This document shows, piece after piece, positions 45,678-54,253 of a stretch of 64,000 nucleotides of DNA. The stretch spans positions 1 through 64,000 of the forward strand of contig NZ_JASHJL010000020.1 in NCBI RefSeq assembly GCF_030733205.1. Reading direction: 5' to 3'. The position numbers and the translations under genes are program-made. Source of the DNA: Mameliella sp. MMSF_3455 (GTDB lineage: Bacteria; Pseudomonadota; Alphaproteobacteria; Rhodobacterales; Rhodobacteraceae). Every line of letters begins with the position of its first letter. Positions within the stretch are counted from its first letter, which is position 1. Below the pieces are notes generated by a model, which was given only the letters and a program-made list of their open reading frames with translations, ran no database searches and was not told where the DNA came from.

Positions 45678-46475
45678 ATGCGAAAGCTTTTCCTGAGCGT
45701 CGCTCTCTGCCTTGGCCTGCCCCCTGCGGCAGGCCTTGCGCAGCAGGGCGAGATCTTCATCCAGGGTGACGACCCGATCATGTCGTTCAAACCCGAACCG
45801 CAAAGCGCGATGGCGCGGTGCCTTCTGAACTCGAACGCCGGCAATTGTGCCGGTGTGGACATCGACCCGGACGGAATCGCGCTGGAAAGCGCGGGACCCG
45901 GCGTGGAGTTCGAAACGCTGGTGCTGGACCTCGACAACAAGAAAGTCACTGTCAGCAAGGCTCCCCCGCCGACCCCGACCTACACCGACACGGCGAAACC
46001 CAAGCCGCAGGAACCCGTGACGGCACGCTACGACGAGCCGAAGCCGCTGGACTATGACGCGCCCGCGCCGCCCAAGACGGGCAAGGTTGTCATTCCGTCG
46101 GTCGCGATCACGATCGAGTTCGATTACGACAGCGACAATGTGCGGGCCGACCAGAGCGGCAAGATCGACACGTTGATCGCCGCGTTGAGCGATCCGGCGC
46201 TGAAGGGCACCTCCTACGCGGTCGTGGGGCATACCGATGCCGTCGGTTCGGCTGGGTACAATTGCGACCTCAGCCTGCGCCGCGCGGCCTCGGTCACGCG
46301 GATCCTCGAAGGGGCCTATGTCGGTGTGCCGCTCTACCCGGTCGGCTGGGGAGAGCACGTTCTCAAGAACGAGGCCTATCCGGATGCACCGGAGAACCGC
46401 CGCGTCACCTTCCTGCGCCTGCCCAACACGCCGGGCGCGGTGTTGCAGACCGCGACAAAGGTCTGCGAGTATTAA
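45678..46475 (+). CDS. OmpA-like outer-membrane/peptidoglycan-binding protein
   Basis: A 265-residue exported protein. A signal peptide (MRKLFLSVALCLGLPPAAGL) is followed by an acidic region, then a Pro/Thr/Lys-rich linker (about residues 95-135). The C-terminal OmpA domain follows (IEFDYDSDNVRADQSGKID, VVGHTDAVGSAGYNCDLSLR). The conserved peptidoglycan-binding Asp and Arg positions appear present, but a cysteine replaces part of the usual N-L-LS stretch. It lies 13 bases after the cytochrome-DUF4384 gene and is followed by a terminator. Confidence 0.9.
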   Translation: MRKLFLSVALCLGLPPAAGLAQQGEIFIQGDDPIMSFKPEPQSAMARCLLNSNAGNCAGVDIDPDGIALESAGPGVEFETLVLDLDNKKVTVSKAPPPTPTYTDTAKPKPQEPVTARYDEPKPLDYDAPAPPKTGKVVIPSVAITIEFDYDSDNVRADQSGKIDTLIAALSDPALKGTSYAVVGHTDAVGSAGYNCDLSLRRAASVTRILEGAYVGVPLYPVGWGEHVLKNEAYPDAPENRRVTFLRLPNTPGAVLQTATKVCEY

Positions 46476-46481
46476 AATTCA

Positions 46482-46509
46482 GCGCCTCGCCCGTCGCCGG
46501 GCGGGGCGC
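46482..46509 (+). terminator. Terminator hairpin of the protease-cytochrome-OmpA operon
   Basis: GCGCC(T)CGCCCG pairs with CGGGCG(G)GGCGC around a 4-base loop, with one mismatch in 12. It starts 6 bases after the last stop. The T-run is poor (ATTATC), so efficiency is uncertain. Confidence 0.6.
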
Positions 46510-46550
46510 ATTATCTCCCCCGCTCCGGCCAGGGGCCGCAGGGCGCACGG

Positions 46551-46700
46551 TCTGCCCCTTGCCTGCCCCGGAACGCCCAGTCGCAGAAGATCAAAGGCTA
46601 CCTTGGCGTAACCTGCGACCACGCCGCCAACCGGGCGCACCACCTCGACGACAGCCAGATCGACCTGCCGGAAATCGCCACGGAGCCTCCGAGCGTCTGA
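46551..46700 (+). pseudogene. Possible gene remnant (C-terminal fragment)
   Basis: One plus-strand frame ending in TGA at 46698 reads like a protein tail: RNAQSQKIKGYLGVTCDH followed by AANRAHHLDDSQIDLPEIA. It has no in-frame ATG before it, and its upstream frame runs through the terminator. I do not recognise the family. It may be a decayed gene or chance. Confidence 0.25.
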
Positions 46701-46709
46701 ACCCGGCCC

Positions 46710-47834
46710 CTAGAGGGTCACCCGGGCACAGCCCTCCCGGGCACTGTCTGCGATGGCGTGGATGACACGCTCGAAGGTCAGCGCGTCCTGCATCGACGGA
46801 TAGGCCTGCCCGCCGTCGCGGATGGCCGCCAGCAGGTCCCCTGCCTCGATTGTCTTGAGGTCACCAAAGCCCAACTGGTGCCCTGGGGCCGGGACGAATG
46901 CGCCGAACGGCGGATGGTCTGGCCCGGTCAGGATCGTGCGGAACCCTTGTTCCGCCTTCGGGCCCTCGTTCAGGTAGACCTGCAATTCGTTCATCCGCTC
47001 CTGCGCAAAACAGATCATGCCCTTTGTGCCGTGGATCTCCCAGTCAAGCTTGTTCTTGCGCCCCCAGGCTGACCGCGAACTGGAAATCGACCCGTGCGCG
47101 CCATTGGCAAAGCGCAAGAGCGCCGTCGCCGTATCCTCGTTTTCGACCGCGGCCCGGCCCGACCCGTCGGGCAAGGGCCGCGTTTCGTGGATGATCTGCG
47201 TATCGGCCACGAGGCTCTCGATCGGTCCGGCAAGCCCCACGACCATCGACACCAGGTGACAGCCAAGGTCGCCCAGCGTGCCAAGGCCCGCATCCTGCAG
47301 CCGAGCTCGCCAGGTCCAGGGCAGGTGGGGATCGGCCTGATAGTCCTCATCCACCCAGCCGCGCACATGCACGACACGTCCGATGCGCCCCTCGTCGATC
47401 AGCTTTTTCGCGTGCAGAAAGGCCGGATTCCGTATGTAGTTGTAGCCCACCATCGTGACGGTCCCGGCCTCTTGCGCCGCCCGGGCCATTTCTTCGGCCT
47501 CGGCCAGAGTCAGCGCCATCGGCTTTTCGCACCAGACGTGCTTTCCCGCCCGCAGCGCGGCGCAGGCCATCTCATGATGCAGGTTGTTGGGTGTGGTGAT
47601 CGAGACCACGTCGACCGCCGGATCGGTGACAAGCGCGCGCCAATCGCCTGTCGCACGGGCAAAACCGAACTGGTCGGCCATCCCCGCTGCGCGGTCATCG
47701 GGCGTATCACAAAGCATCTCCAGCCGCACTTCGGGCAGGTCGCGTCCAAGAACCGCCCGCGCGGCGCCCCAGGCCAACGCATGGGTTTTTCCCATGAAGC
47801 CCGTCCCGATCAGCCCGATTCCCAGTCCTGCCAT
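46710..47834 (-). CDS. Gfo/Idh/MocA family oxidoreductase (putative inositol-type dehydrogenase)
   Basis: A 374-residue NAD(P)-dependent sugar or cyclitol dehydrogenase. The N-terminal Rossmann motif is GLIGTGFMGKTH. CEKPMALT carries the catalytic-type lysine (EKP). GTLGDLGCHLVSMVVG carries the conserved Asp/His pair. It lies beside the iol genes, divergent from the LacI regulator, and no other iolG candidate is in the window. A role in oxidising myo- or scyllo-inositol is therefore plausible but unproven. Confidence 0.9.
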   Translation of the reverse strand: MAGLGIGLIGTGFMGKTHALAWGAARAVLGRDLPEVRLEMLCDTPDDRAAGMADQFGFARATGDWRALVTDPAVDVVSITTPNNLHHEMACAALRAGKHVWCEKPMALTLAEAEEMARAAQEAGTVTMVGYNYIRNPAFLHAKKLIDEGRIGRVVHVRGWVDEDYQADPHLPWTWRARLQDAGLGTLGDLGCHLVSMVVGLAGPIESLVADTQIIHETRPLPDGSGRAAVENEDTATALLRFANGAHGSISSSRSAWGRKNKLDWEIHGTKGMICFAQERMNELQVYLNEGPKAEQGFRTILTGPDHPPFGAFVPAPGHQLGFGDLKTIEAGDLLAAIRDGGQAYPSMQDALTFERVIHAIADSAREGCARVTL

Positions 47835-47968
47835 CTTGCCCTCCCGCTTCGTGCAACAGACCTAGCCGCGTGACCCGATTCTTCCCAGCCGTATTGCAAG
47901 CGGGGGATTGGATTTCTTTCAAAAACCCTCATGATGCGTGCGCAACTCATCAACCTTCGGGACATGAC

Positions 47969-49000
47969 ATGGCCAAACGTCCGACCATCACCGACCTGGC
48001 CCGCGAGGCGGGGGTCAGCGTCGCCACCGTGGACCGCGTATTGAACGGGCGCGCCAAGGTGCGCGAGGAAACCGCAAGACGCGTCTACGAGGCCGCCCAG
48101 CGGATCGGCTACCATGCCGCAGCATTGATCGGGCAACGGATGTTCGCGGATCTGCCGGAAGTGCGTTTCGGCTTTGTCTTTCCCAAGGCGCGGCAGCCGT
48201 TCTGGCAGAACGTCGCCCGCGAGATGGAGGCGGCGGTGGCGCGGGCCCCGGGCATTCGCGGCTCGATCGCGGTGGAGTTCTCACCGTCGCAAAGCCCGGG
48301 TGACATCGCGGGCCTGCTGACCGGGCTGGCGGACCGTTGTGATGCGCTGGCGGCCTCGGCGGTCAACCACGTCCAGATCACCGATACCGTCGCCCAGCTG
48401 CAGGCGCAGGGGGTGCCTTGTTTTGCCATGCTCAACGATTTCGCGCAGGGCGTGCGACATGGTTACATCGGCCTGAACAACATGAAGGCCGGGCGCATCG
48501 CCGCCCACATGATGTTCCGCACGGTCGCCAACCCCGGCAAGCTGGCGGTCTTTGTCGGCGGTTATCGCTGGCATGGGCACGAGCTGCGCGAGACAGGTTT
48601 CAGGAGCTATTTCAGGGAGTTCGCCCCCGAATTCCGAATCCTCGACACGATGGTCAACCTGGAGACACGGCAACTGACCTACGAAACCACGCTTGAGCTT
48701 TTGCAGCGGCATCCGGATCTCAAGGGACTTTATTGTTCAGGCGGCGGTATGGAGGGCGCGATTGCGGCCCTGCGCGAGGCGCGCGCGCCGGGGCAGGTCA
48801 CGCTGATCCTGCACGAGTTGATCCCCGAGTCGCGCGCGGCGCTGGCGGATCGTTATGCGGAAATGTCGATTGCGACGCCCCTGGAACAGCTGTGCAATGA
48901 CACCGTGGCATTGATGATTTCCGCCGTGCAGCAACAGGAAAGCGCCACCCCCGGACAGCATTTCATGCGCCCCGATCTCTACCTGCCGGAGTCGGTCTGA
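47969..49000 (+). CDS. LacI family transcriptional regulator
   Basis: A 343-residue repressor-type regulator. The N-terminal helix-turn-helix and hinge helix read TITDLAREAGVSVATVDRVL and NGRAKVREETARRV. A periplasmic-binding-fold effector domain follows (FVGGYRWHGHELRETGF, LKGLYCSGGGMEGAI). By position it probably controls the iol operon and/or the divergent dehydrogenase, with a sugar or cyclitol as effector. The ATG at 47969 begins the helix-turn-helix. The upstream frame is promoter DNA. Confidence 0.93.
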   Translation: MAKRPTITDLAREAGVSVATVDRVLNGRAKVREETARRVYEAAQRIGYHAAALIGQRMFADLPEVRFGFVFPKARQPFWQNVAREMEAAVARAPGIRGSIAVEFSPSQSPGDIAGLLTGLADRCDALAASAVNHVQITDTVAQLQAQGVPCFAMLNDFAQGVRHGYIGLNNMKAGRIAAHMMFRTVANPGKLAVFVGGYRWHGHELRETGFRSYFREFAPEFRILDTMVNLETRQLTYETTLELLQRHPDLKGLYCSGGGMEGAIAALREARAPGQVTLILHELIPESRAALADRYAEMSIATPLEQLCNDTVALMISAVQQQESATPGQHFMRPDLYLPESV

Positions 49001-49363
49001 CCGCGCCGGACGGGCCGGCGGCGCTTGTACGTTTTGTACAAAACGTACGGCGTTTTCTGAATTTTGTACAAAACCCGCAGACCCTTGGACTCACCCCGTC
49101 AGCGCGCGCTGCCACTGTGCAGCCGAGACGTCCAGACGCGCCGGGACCGCAGGATCAGGACGGGCCGCCCGGCCACGGCTGATACGTTTTACATCATTTG
49201 GAAGAAAACCATCCCGACACCCCCATCGCGGTCCATCATGAATGAGAGGTTCCGGGAGGCGAGGAATTGACCGGGGGCCTCGCCCGGCTCAGGTTGACGC
49301 AAGGACGCGGCGCGCTGAGGAGAGCGGCGCGGATGCTTCGATGATCCGGAAAGGCAGATTGGC
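49001..49363. promoter_or_regulatory. Regulatory spacer upstream of iolC with GTAC array
   Basis: A 363-base non-coding stretch. At 49027-49048 three GTAC cores at 9-base period form a perfect 22-base palindrome. A further palindrome, TTTTGTACAAAA, lies at 49062-49073, 21 bases from core to core. This is the mirror image of the element at 13929-13976. Nothing else is recognised except a GGAAAGG ribosome binding site just before iolC. A 68-codon open frame here (from 49064) looks like chance. Confidence 0.65.
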
Positions 49364-51262
49364 ATGGGCAAGACCCTGGATGTGATCACCATTGGCCGGT
49401 CCTCTGTGGACCTCTATGGCGCGCAGATCGGTGGGCGGCTCGAGGACATGGCGAGCTTCAACAAGTACCTCGGCGGCTCGCCCACCAACATCGCCGCCGG
49501 GACCGCGCGGCTGGGGCTGAAATCGGCACTGATCACCCGTGTCGGGGATGAACACATGGGCCGTTTCATCACCGAGGAGCTGAAAAGGGAGGGCGTCGAC
49601 ACGCGCGGTGTCGTCACCGACCCGGAGCGCCTGACCGCGCTGGTGCTTCTGGGCATCCGCGACCAGGAACAGTTCCCGCTGATCTTCTACCGCGACAACT
49701 GCGCCGACATGGCGCTGTGCGAGGACGACATCGACGAGGGGTTCATCACGCAGGCACGGTCGGTTGTTGCCACGGGCACGCATCTCAGCCATCCGCACAC
49801 CGAGGCGGCGGTGCTCAAGGCGCTGAGGATCGCGCGCGGGAACGGGATGCAGACGGCGCTGGACATCGACTACCGCCCGAACCTCTGGGGGTTGTCCGGG
49901 CATGGTGACGGTGAAAACCGGTTCATCGCCTCGGACGCGGTCACGGCGAAGCTGCAAAGCACGCTGCATCTGTTCGACTTGATCGTCGGCACCGAGGAGG
50001 AATTCCATATCGCCGGCGGCACCACGGACACGATCCAGGCGCTGCGCAATGTCCGCAAGGTCTCGGGCGCGACACTGGTCTGCAAGCGCGGCCCGATGGG
50101 CGCCGTCGCCTTTACCGGAGAGATCGCGGACACGCTGGACGACGGCCAGAGCGGTCCCGGCTTTCCCATCGAGGTCTTCAACGTGCTGGGCGCCGGCGAC
50201 GGTTTCATGTCCGGCCTGCTGAAAGGCTGGCTGACCGACCAGGACTGGCCCACCTCCCTGACCTATGCCAACGCATGCGGCGCCTTCGCCGTCTCGCGCC
50301 ACGGCTGCACCCCCGCCTATCCGTCATGGGCCGAGCTGGAGTTCTTCCTGCAGCGCGGCGTCAAGGAAAAGGCGCTGCGCAAGGACGATGTGCTGGAGCA
50401 GGTGCACTGGGCCACCAACCGCAAGGGCGACTGGTCGACCATGCGGGTCTTTGCCTTTGACCACCGGATGCAACTGGAAGAGCTGGACGGCGCCACCCCG
50501 GAAAAGATTGGCGCCTTCAAGGCGCTTTGCCTGGAGGCCTGCGCACAGGTGGCTGGCGGGCAACCCGGCTACGGACTGCTCTGTGACAGCCGCCTGGGGC
50601 GCGACGCGCTTTACCAGGCTGCCGGAACCGGCCTGTGGATCGGACGGCCGGTGGAGTGGCCGGGCTCTCGTCCACTGAGACTGGAACCGGAGATCGGCCC
50701 GGACTTTGGCGGGCTGAACGAATGGCCGCTGGAACATGTGGTCAAGGTGCTTTGTTTCTACCACCCCGACGATACACCCGAGATGCGCGCCGATCACGAG
50801 GCGACCGTGACGCGCCTGTTCCACGCCGCGCGGCGCAACCGGCTGGAATTCCTGCTGGAGGTGATCCCGTCCAAGGCCGGGCCGGTCGATGAGGATACCA
50901 CGGCGAATGTGATCCGGCGGTTCTACGAACTGGGGGTCTATCCCGACTGGTGGAAGCTGGAACCGATGACATCGGATGCCGCCTGGCAAAAAACCGTGCA
51001 GGCAATCGAGGAGAACGATCCCAACACCCGTGGTATCGTGGTGCTGGGCCTGGGGGCCGAAGAGGCGGCGCTGAAGCAAAGTTTCGAGGTCGCGGCACGT
51101 TTCCCCATGGTCAAGGGCTTTGCCGTGGGCCGCACGATCTTTGCCGATGCGGCGCAGGCCTGGATGACGGGCGCCATGACCGACGCGGAAGCGGTGGCGC
51201 AAATGAAGGACAATTTCGCACGCCTCTGCGGCTACTGGGATGCCGCACGCGGGGAGGACTGA
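49364..51262 (+). CDS. iolC: Bifunctional 5-dehydro-2-deoxygluconokinase / DUF2090 aldolase-like protein
   Basis: A 632-residue fusion. Residues 1-330 are a PfkB-type kinase: N-terminal ITIGRSSVDLYGAQIGGRL, with D279 in GAGDGF as the catalytic base. It phosphorylates 5-dehydro-2-deoxygluconate in myo-inositol breakdown. Residues 335-632 are a DUF2090 domain, which is TIM-barrel-like and proposed to act as the following aldolase. This fused form is common in alphaproteobacterial iol loci. It is the first gene of the iol operon, and iolD follows after 3 bases. Confidence 0.95.
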   Translation: MGKTLDVITIGRSSVDLYGAQIGGRLEDMASFNKYLGGSPTNIAAGTARLGLKSALITRVGDEHMGRFITEELKREGVDTRGVVTDPERLTALVLLGIRDQEQFPLIFYRDNCADMALCEDDIDEGFITQARSVVATGTHLSHPHTEAAVLKALRIARGNGMQTALDIDYRPNLWGLSGHGDGENRFIASDAVTAKLQSTLHLFDLIVGTEEEFHIAGGTTDTIQALRNVRKVSGATLVCKRGPMGAVAFTGEIADTLDDGQSGPGFPIEVFNVLGAGDGFMSGLLKGWLTDQDWPTSLTYANACGAFAVSRHGCTPAYPSWAELEFFLQRGVKEKALRKDDVLEQVHWATNRKGDWSTMRVFAFDHRMQLEELDGATPEKIGAFKALCLEACAQVAGGQPGYGLLCDSRLGRDALYQAAGTGLWIGRPVEWPGSRPLRLEPEIGPDFGGLNEWPLEHVVKVLCFYHPDDTPEMRADHEATVTRLFHAARRNRLEFLLEVIPSKAGPVDEDTTANVIRRFYELGVYPDWWKLEPMTSDAAWQKTVQAIEENDPNTRGIVVLGLGAEEAALKQSFEVAARFPMVKGFAVGRTIFADAAQAWMTGAMTDAEAVAQMKDNFARLCGYWDAARGED

Positions 51263-51265
51263 ACC

Positions 51266-53086
51266 ATGACGACGATCCGACTGACCGCCGCGCAGGCGAT
51301 GGTGCGCTATCTTTCGGCGCAGATGAACGAGGATGGAGAGAGGTTCCTGGCGGGCTGCTGGGGCATCTTCGGCCACGGCAACGTCGCCGGGCTGGGCGAG
51401 GCGCTGTACCAGGCGCAGGAGGAGCTGCCCACCTTTCGCGGTCACAACGAACAGACGATGGCGCATAGCGCGATTGCCTTTGCCAAGCAGAGCGGGCGGC
51501 AACGGGCGATGATGGTGACCTCCTCGATCGGGCCGGGGGCGACCAACATGGTCACCGCCGCCGCGCTGGCGCATGTGAACCGCCTGCCGGTGCTGCTGGT
51601 GCCCGGTGACGTCTTTGCCAACCGCAGGCCGGACCCGGTGCTGCAACAGATCGAGGATTTCGAGGACGGCACCGTCTCTGCCAATGACTGTTTCCGCCCC
51701 GTCTCGCGCTATTTCGACAGGATCACCCGGCCCGAGCAGCTGCTGACCGCCCTGCCCCGCGCGATGGCCACCCTGACGGACCCGGCGCAATGCGGGCCGG
51801 TCACGCTGGCCTTTTGCCAGGACGTGCAGGCCGAGGCCTACGACTATCCGGCCAGCTTCTTTGAGCCGCACGTCTGGTATCGCCGCCGCATCCGCCCCGA
51901 TCACCACGAACTGCACCGCGTGGTGGAAAAGATCCGCGCCGCCAAGCGCCCGGTGATCGTCGCCGGGGGCGGTGTGCACTACGCGGATGCCTGCGGCGAC
52001 CTGCAGGGCTTTGCAGAGGCGCACAACATCCCCGTGGTCGAGACGCAGGCGGGCAAGTCGGCGCTGGCCTGGGATCACCCGCTGAACCTGGGTCCCGTGG
52101 GCGTGACCGGCGCGTCGTCGGCCAATGCGGTCTGCGGCGAGGCGGATCTTGTGCTGGGCGTGGGCACCCGGTTTCAGGATTTCACCACCGGGTCCTGGAC
52201 GGTGTTCAAGAATCCGGCCGCCACGTTGGTGAGCCTGAACGTCAACGCCTATGACGCGGTCAAACATGGCGCGCTGCCCCTGCAGTCGGACGCGAAGACC
52301 GGGCTGACCGAACTGGCGCTGGAGCTGACCTCGTACCGGGCCGAGGATGTCCCGGCGCAGCTGAAACAGGACTGGTTCGCCGCCGTCGATCCGCTGACCG
52401 ATGCGCCCGCCGACGGCAACCAGCTGCCCACCGACCAGCAGGTGATCGGCGCGATGCAACGTGCGAGCGGGCCGGACACCGTGGTGATGTGCGCCGCCGG
52501 CACCATGCCGGGCGAATTGCACAAGCTGTGGAAGGCCCCGCGCCCGGGCGCCTATCACATGGAATACGGCTTTTCCTGCATGGGCTACGAGATCGCCGGC
52601 GCCATGGGCATCAAGATGGCCCAACCGGGGCGCGACGTCGTCTGCATGCTGGGCGACGGCAGCTACATGATGGCCAATTCCGAGCTGGCGACAGCGGTCG
52701 CGATGGGCACCAAGATCACGCTCGTGATCACCGACAACCGCGGCTTTGGCTGCATCAACCGGTTGCAGATGGGCACCGGCGGGGCCGAGTTCAACAATCT
52801 CCTCGACCACTCCAGCGCGGCGCAGAGCAATATCGATTTCGCCGCCCATGCCGCCAGCATGGGGGCGGCGGCCATCCACGTCCAGACCATCGCCGAACTG
52901 GAAGAGGCGATGAAACGCGCCGCCGATGCCGCAGGCCCGTTTGTCGTGGTGATCGACACGGACCCCTACCCCAGCACGCCGCACGGCGGTCACTGGTGGG
53001 ACGTGGCCGTGCCCGAGGTCTCGCCCCGCGAGGAGGTGACCGAGGCCCGCAAGGGATATGAGGCCCAGCTCAAGGAACGCATCTGA
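51266..53086 (+). CDS. iolD: 3D-(3,5/4)-trihydroxycyclohexane-1,2-dione hydrolase
   Basis: A 606-residue thiamine-diphosphate enzyme that opens the cyclitol ring in myo-inositol catabolism. The N-terminal activating glutamate lies in FRGHNEQTMAHSA. A central domain has GGGVHYADACGD. The C-terminal ThDP-Mg motif GDGSYMMANSELAT carries the Asp and Asn ligands. Length matches IolD. Confidence 0.96.
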   Translation: MTTIRLTAAQAMVRYLSAQMNEDGERFLAGCWGIFGHGNVAGLGEALYQAQEELPTFRGHNEQTMAHSAIAFAKQSGRQRAMMVTSSIGPGATNMVTAAALAHVNRLPVLLVPGDVFANRRPDPVLQQIEDFEDGTVSANDCFRPVSRYFDRITRPEQLLTALPRAMATLTDPAQCGPVTLAFCQDVQAEAYDYPASFFEPHVWYRRRIRPDHHELHRVVEKIRAAKRPVIVAGGGVHYADACGDLQGFAEAHNIPVVETQAGKSALAWDHPLNLGPVGVTGASSANAVCGEADLVLGVGTRFQDFTTGSWTVFKNPAATLVSLNVNAYDAVKHGALPLQSDAKTGLTELALELTSYRAEDVPAQLKQDWFAAVDPLTDAPADGNQLPTDQQVIGAMQRASGPDTVVMCAAGTMPGELHKLWKAPRPGAYHMEYGFSCMGYEIAGAMGIKMAQPGRDVVCMLGDGSYMMANSELATAVAMGTKITLVITDNRGFGCINRLQMGTGGAEFNNLLDHSSAAQSNIDFAAHAASMGAAAIHVQTIAELEEAMKRAADAAGPFVVVIDTDPYPSTPHGGHWWDVAVPEVSPREEVTEARKGYEAQLKERI

Positions 53087-53131
53087 CAGGACCGGCCCGC
53101 ACGGCCCCTGCCCCAAAGGAAAGACACGCCA

Positions 53132-54031
53132 ATGATCCGCTACGGCACCAACCCCATCGCCTGGGCCAACGACGACGACCAGACGCTGGGCGCCCATATC
53201 CCGACCGACCAGATCCTGTCACAGGCCGCCTCGATCGGCTTTGAGGGGATCGAGGGCGGCCACCGCTGGCCCGCCGATCCGCAGGCGCTCAAGGACCTGC
53301 TGGGCAGCCACGGGCTTGTCCTGCCATCGGCCTGGTATTCGCTCGAGCTTTGCGCCCGTTCCGTCGAGGACGAGAAGACGGCGATCCAGCCGCACCTGGA
53401 CATGTTGAAGACCAACGGCTGTTCGGTCTGCATCGCTGCCGAATGTTCCAACACGGTGCACGGCTCGAAGGAGACACCCGTGTCGCAGCGCCCCCGGCTC
53501 TCTGCGGACGAGATGGCCAGCTATGGCGCCAAGCTGGAGGAGATAGCGCAGTTCTGCGCCGACCAGGGGCTGACGCTGGTCTATCACCACCACATGGGCA
53601 CCATCATCGAAAGCCCCGAGGACATCGACGGGCTGATGGCCGCCACCGGCCCCGCGACGCACCTGCTGTTCGACACCGGACATTGCCATTTCGGCGGCGG
53701 AGACCCGGCAGCGGTTCTGGCCCGCCACGCCCCCCGCGTGCGCCATTTCCACGCCAAGAACGTGCGTCAGGACATCATGAACCAGGTCCGGGGCGAGGAC
53801 CTGACCTTTCTCGAAGGCGTGCGCAGGGGCGTCTTCACCGTGCCCGGCGATGCCGAGGGCGCGATCGACTTTGCCCCCTGCCTGCAGATCCTGTCCGACA
53901 CCGGATACGAGGGCTGGCTGGTGATCGAGGCCGAACAGGACCCCGATCTGCGTGACCCGATGAAATACCAGACCCTTGGCCTGACCACGCTGCGGGAGAC
54001 AGCGCGCGCCACTGGGTTGGACAGGGGCTGA
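53132..54031 (+). CDS. iolE: Myo-inosose-2 dehydratase
   Basis: A 299-residue xylose-isomerase-like TIM barrel that dehydrates scyllo-inosose to the diketone used by IolD. The family start IRYGTNPIAWANDDDQTLG is present. Metal ligands are plausible in EGIEGGHRWP, LVYHHHMGTI, HLLFDTGHCHFGGGDP and LVIEAEQDP. It lies 45 bases after iolD in the same operon. Confidence 0.96.
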   Translation: MIRYGTNPIAWANDDDQTLGAHIPTDQILSQAASIGFEGIEGGHRWPADPQALKDLLGSHGLVLPSAWYSLELCARSVEDEKTAIQPHLDMLKTNGCSVCIAAECSNTVHGSKETPVSQRPRLSADEMASYGAKLEEIAQFCADQGLTLVYHHHMGTIIESPEDIDGLMAATGPATHLLFDTGHCHFGGGDPAAVLARHAPRVRHFHAKNVRQDIMNQVRGEDLTFLEGVRRGVFTVPGDAEGAIDFAPCLQILSDTGYEGWLVIEAEQDPDLRDPMKYQTLGLTTLRETARATGLDRG

Positions 54032-54034
54032 CCC

Positions 54035-54253
54035 ATGTTCGACGTCCAGCATCCCTTCTTCATCCCGCTCTGGCGCCGCATCTTTGTGGTGGCCGCCTGC
54101 CTGGGCTGGGCGCTGCTGGAACTCAGCTGGGGCAACCCCGGCTGGTCGATCCTGTTCGGCGCCATCGGGGTCTATTGCGCGCACCAGTTCTTTGTCGCCT
54201 TCGACGCCGAGGCGATCCGGAAGAAGTACACCGACGAAGGAGGATCGTCATGA
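54035..54253 (+). CDS. Small two-helix membrane protein in the iol operon
   Basis: A 72-residue protein with two transmembrane helices (about residues 14-34 and 38-57). A short charged cytoplasmic tail follows (FDAEAIRKKYTDEGG). No family is recognised. It starts 3 bases after iolE, and its stop overlaps the dioxygenase start (ATGA), so it is expressed with the iol enzymes. Confidence 0.8.
   Translation: MFDVQHPFFIPLWRRIFVVAACLGWALLELSWGNPGWSILFGAIGVYCAHQFFVAFDAEAIRKKYTDEGGSS

Noticed and set aside
43949-45958. 669-codon minus-strand frame over the cytochrome and OmpA genes
   Set aside because: It is the shadow of two plus-strand genes with clear motifs and signal peptides.
49064-49270. 68-codon open frame between the LacI gene and iolC
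   Set aside because: It starts inside the GTAC palindrome, has no ribosome binding site, and its product is Arg/Pro-rich with no resemblance to a protein family.
50324-53197. 957-codon minus-strand open frame over iolC, iolD and iolE
   Set aside because: It spans three intact iol genes on the opposite strand and shows no protein-like motifs. It is a GC-bias artefact.
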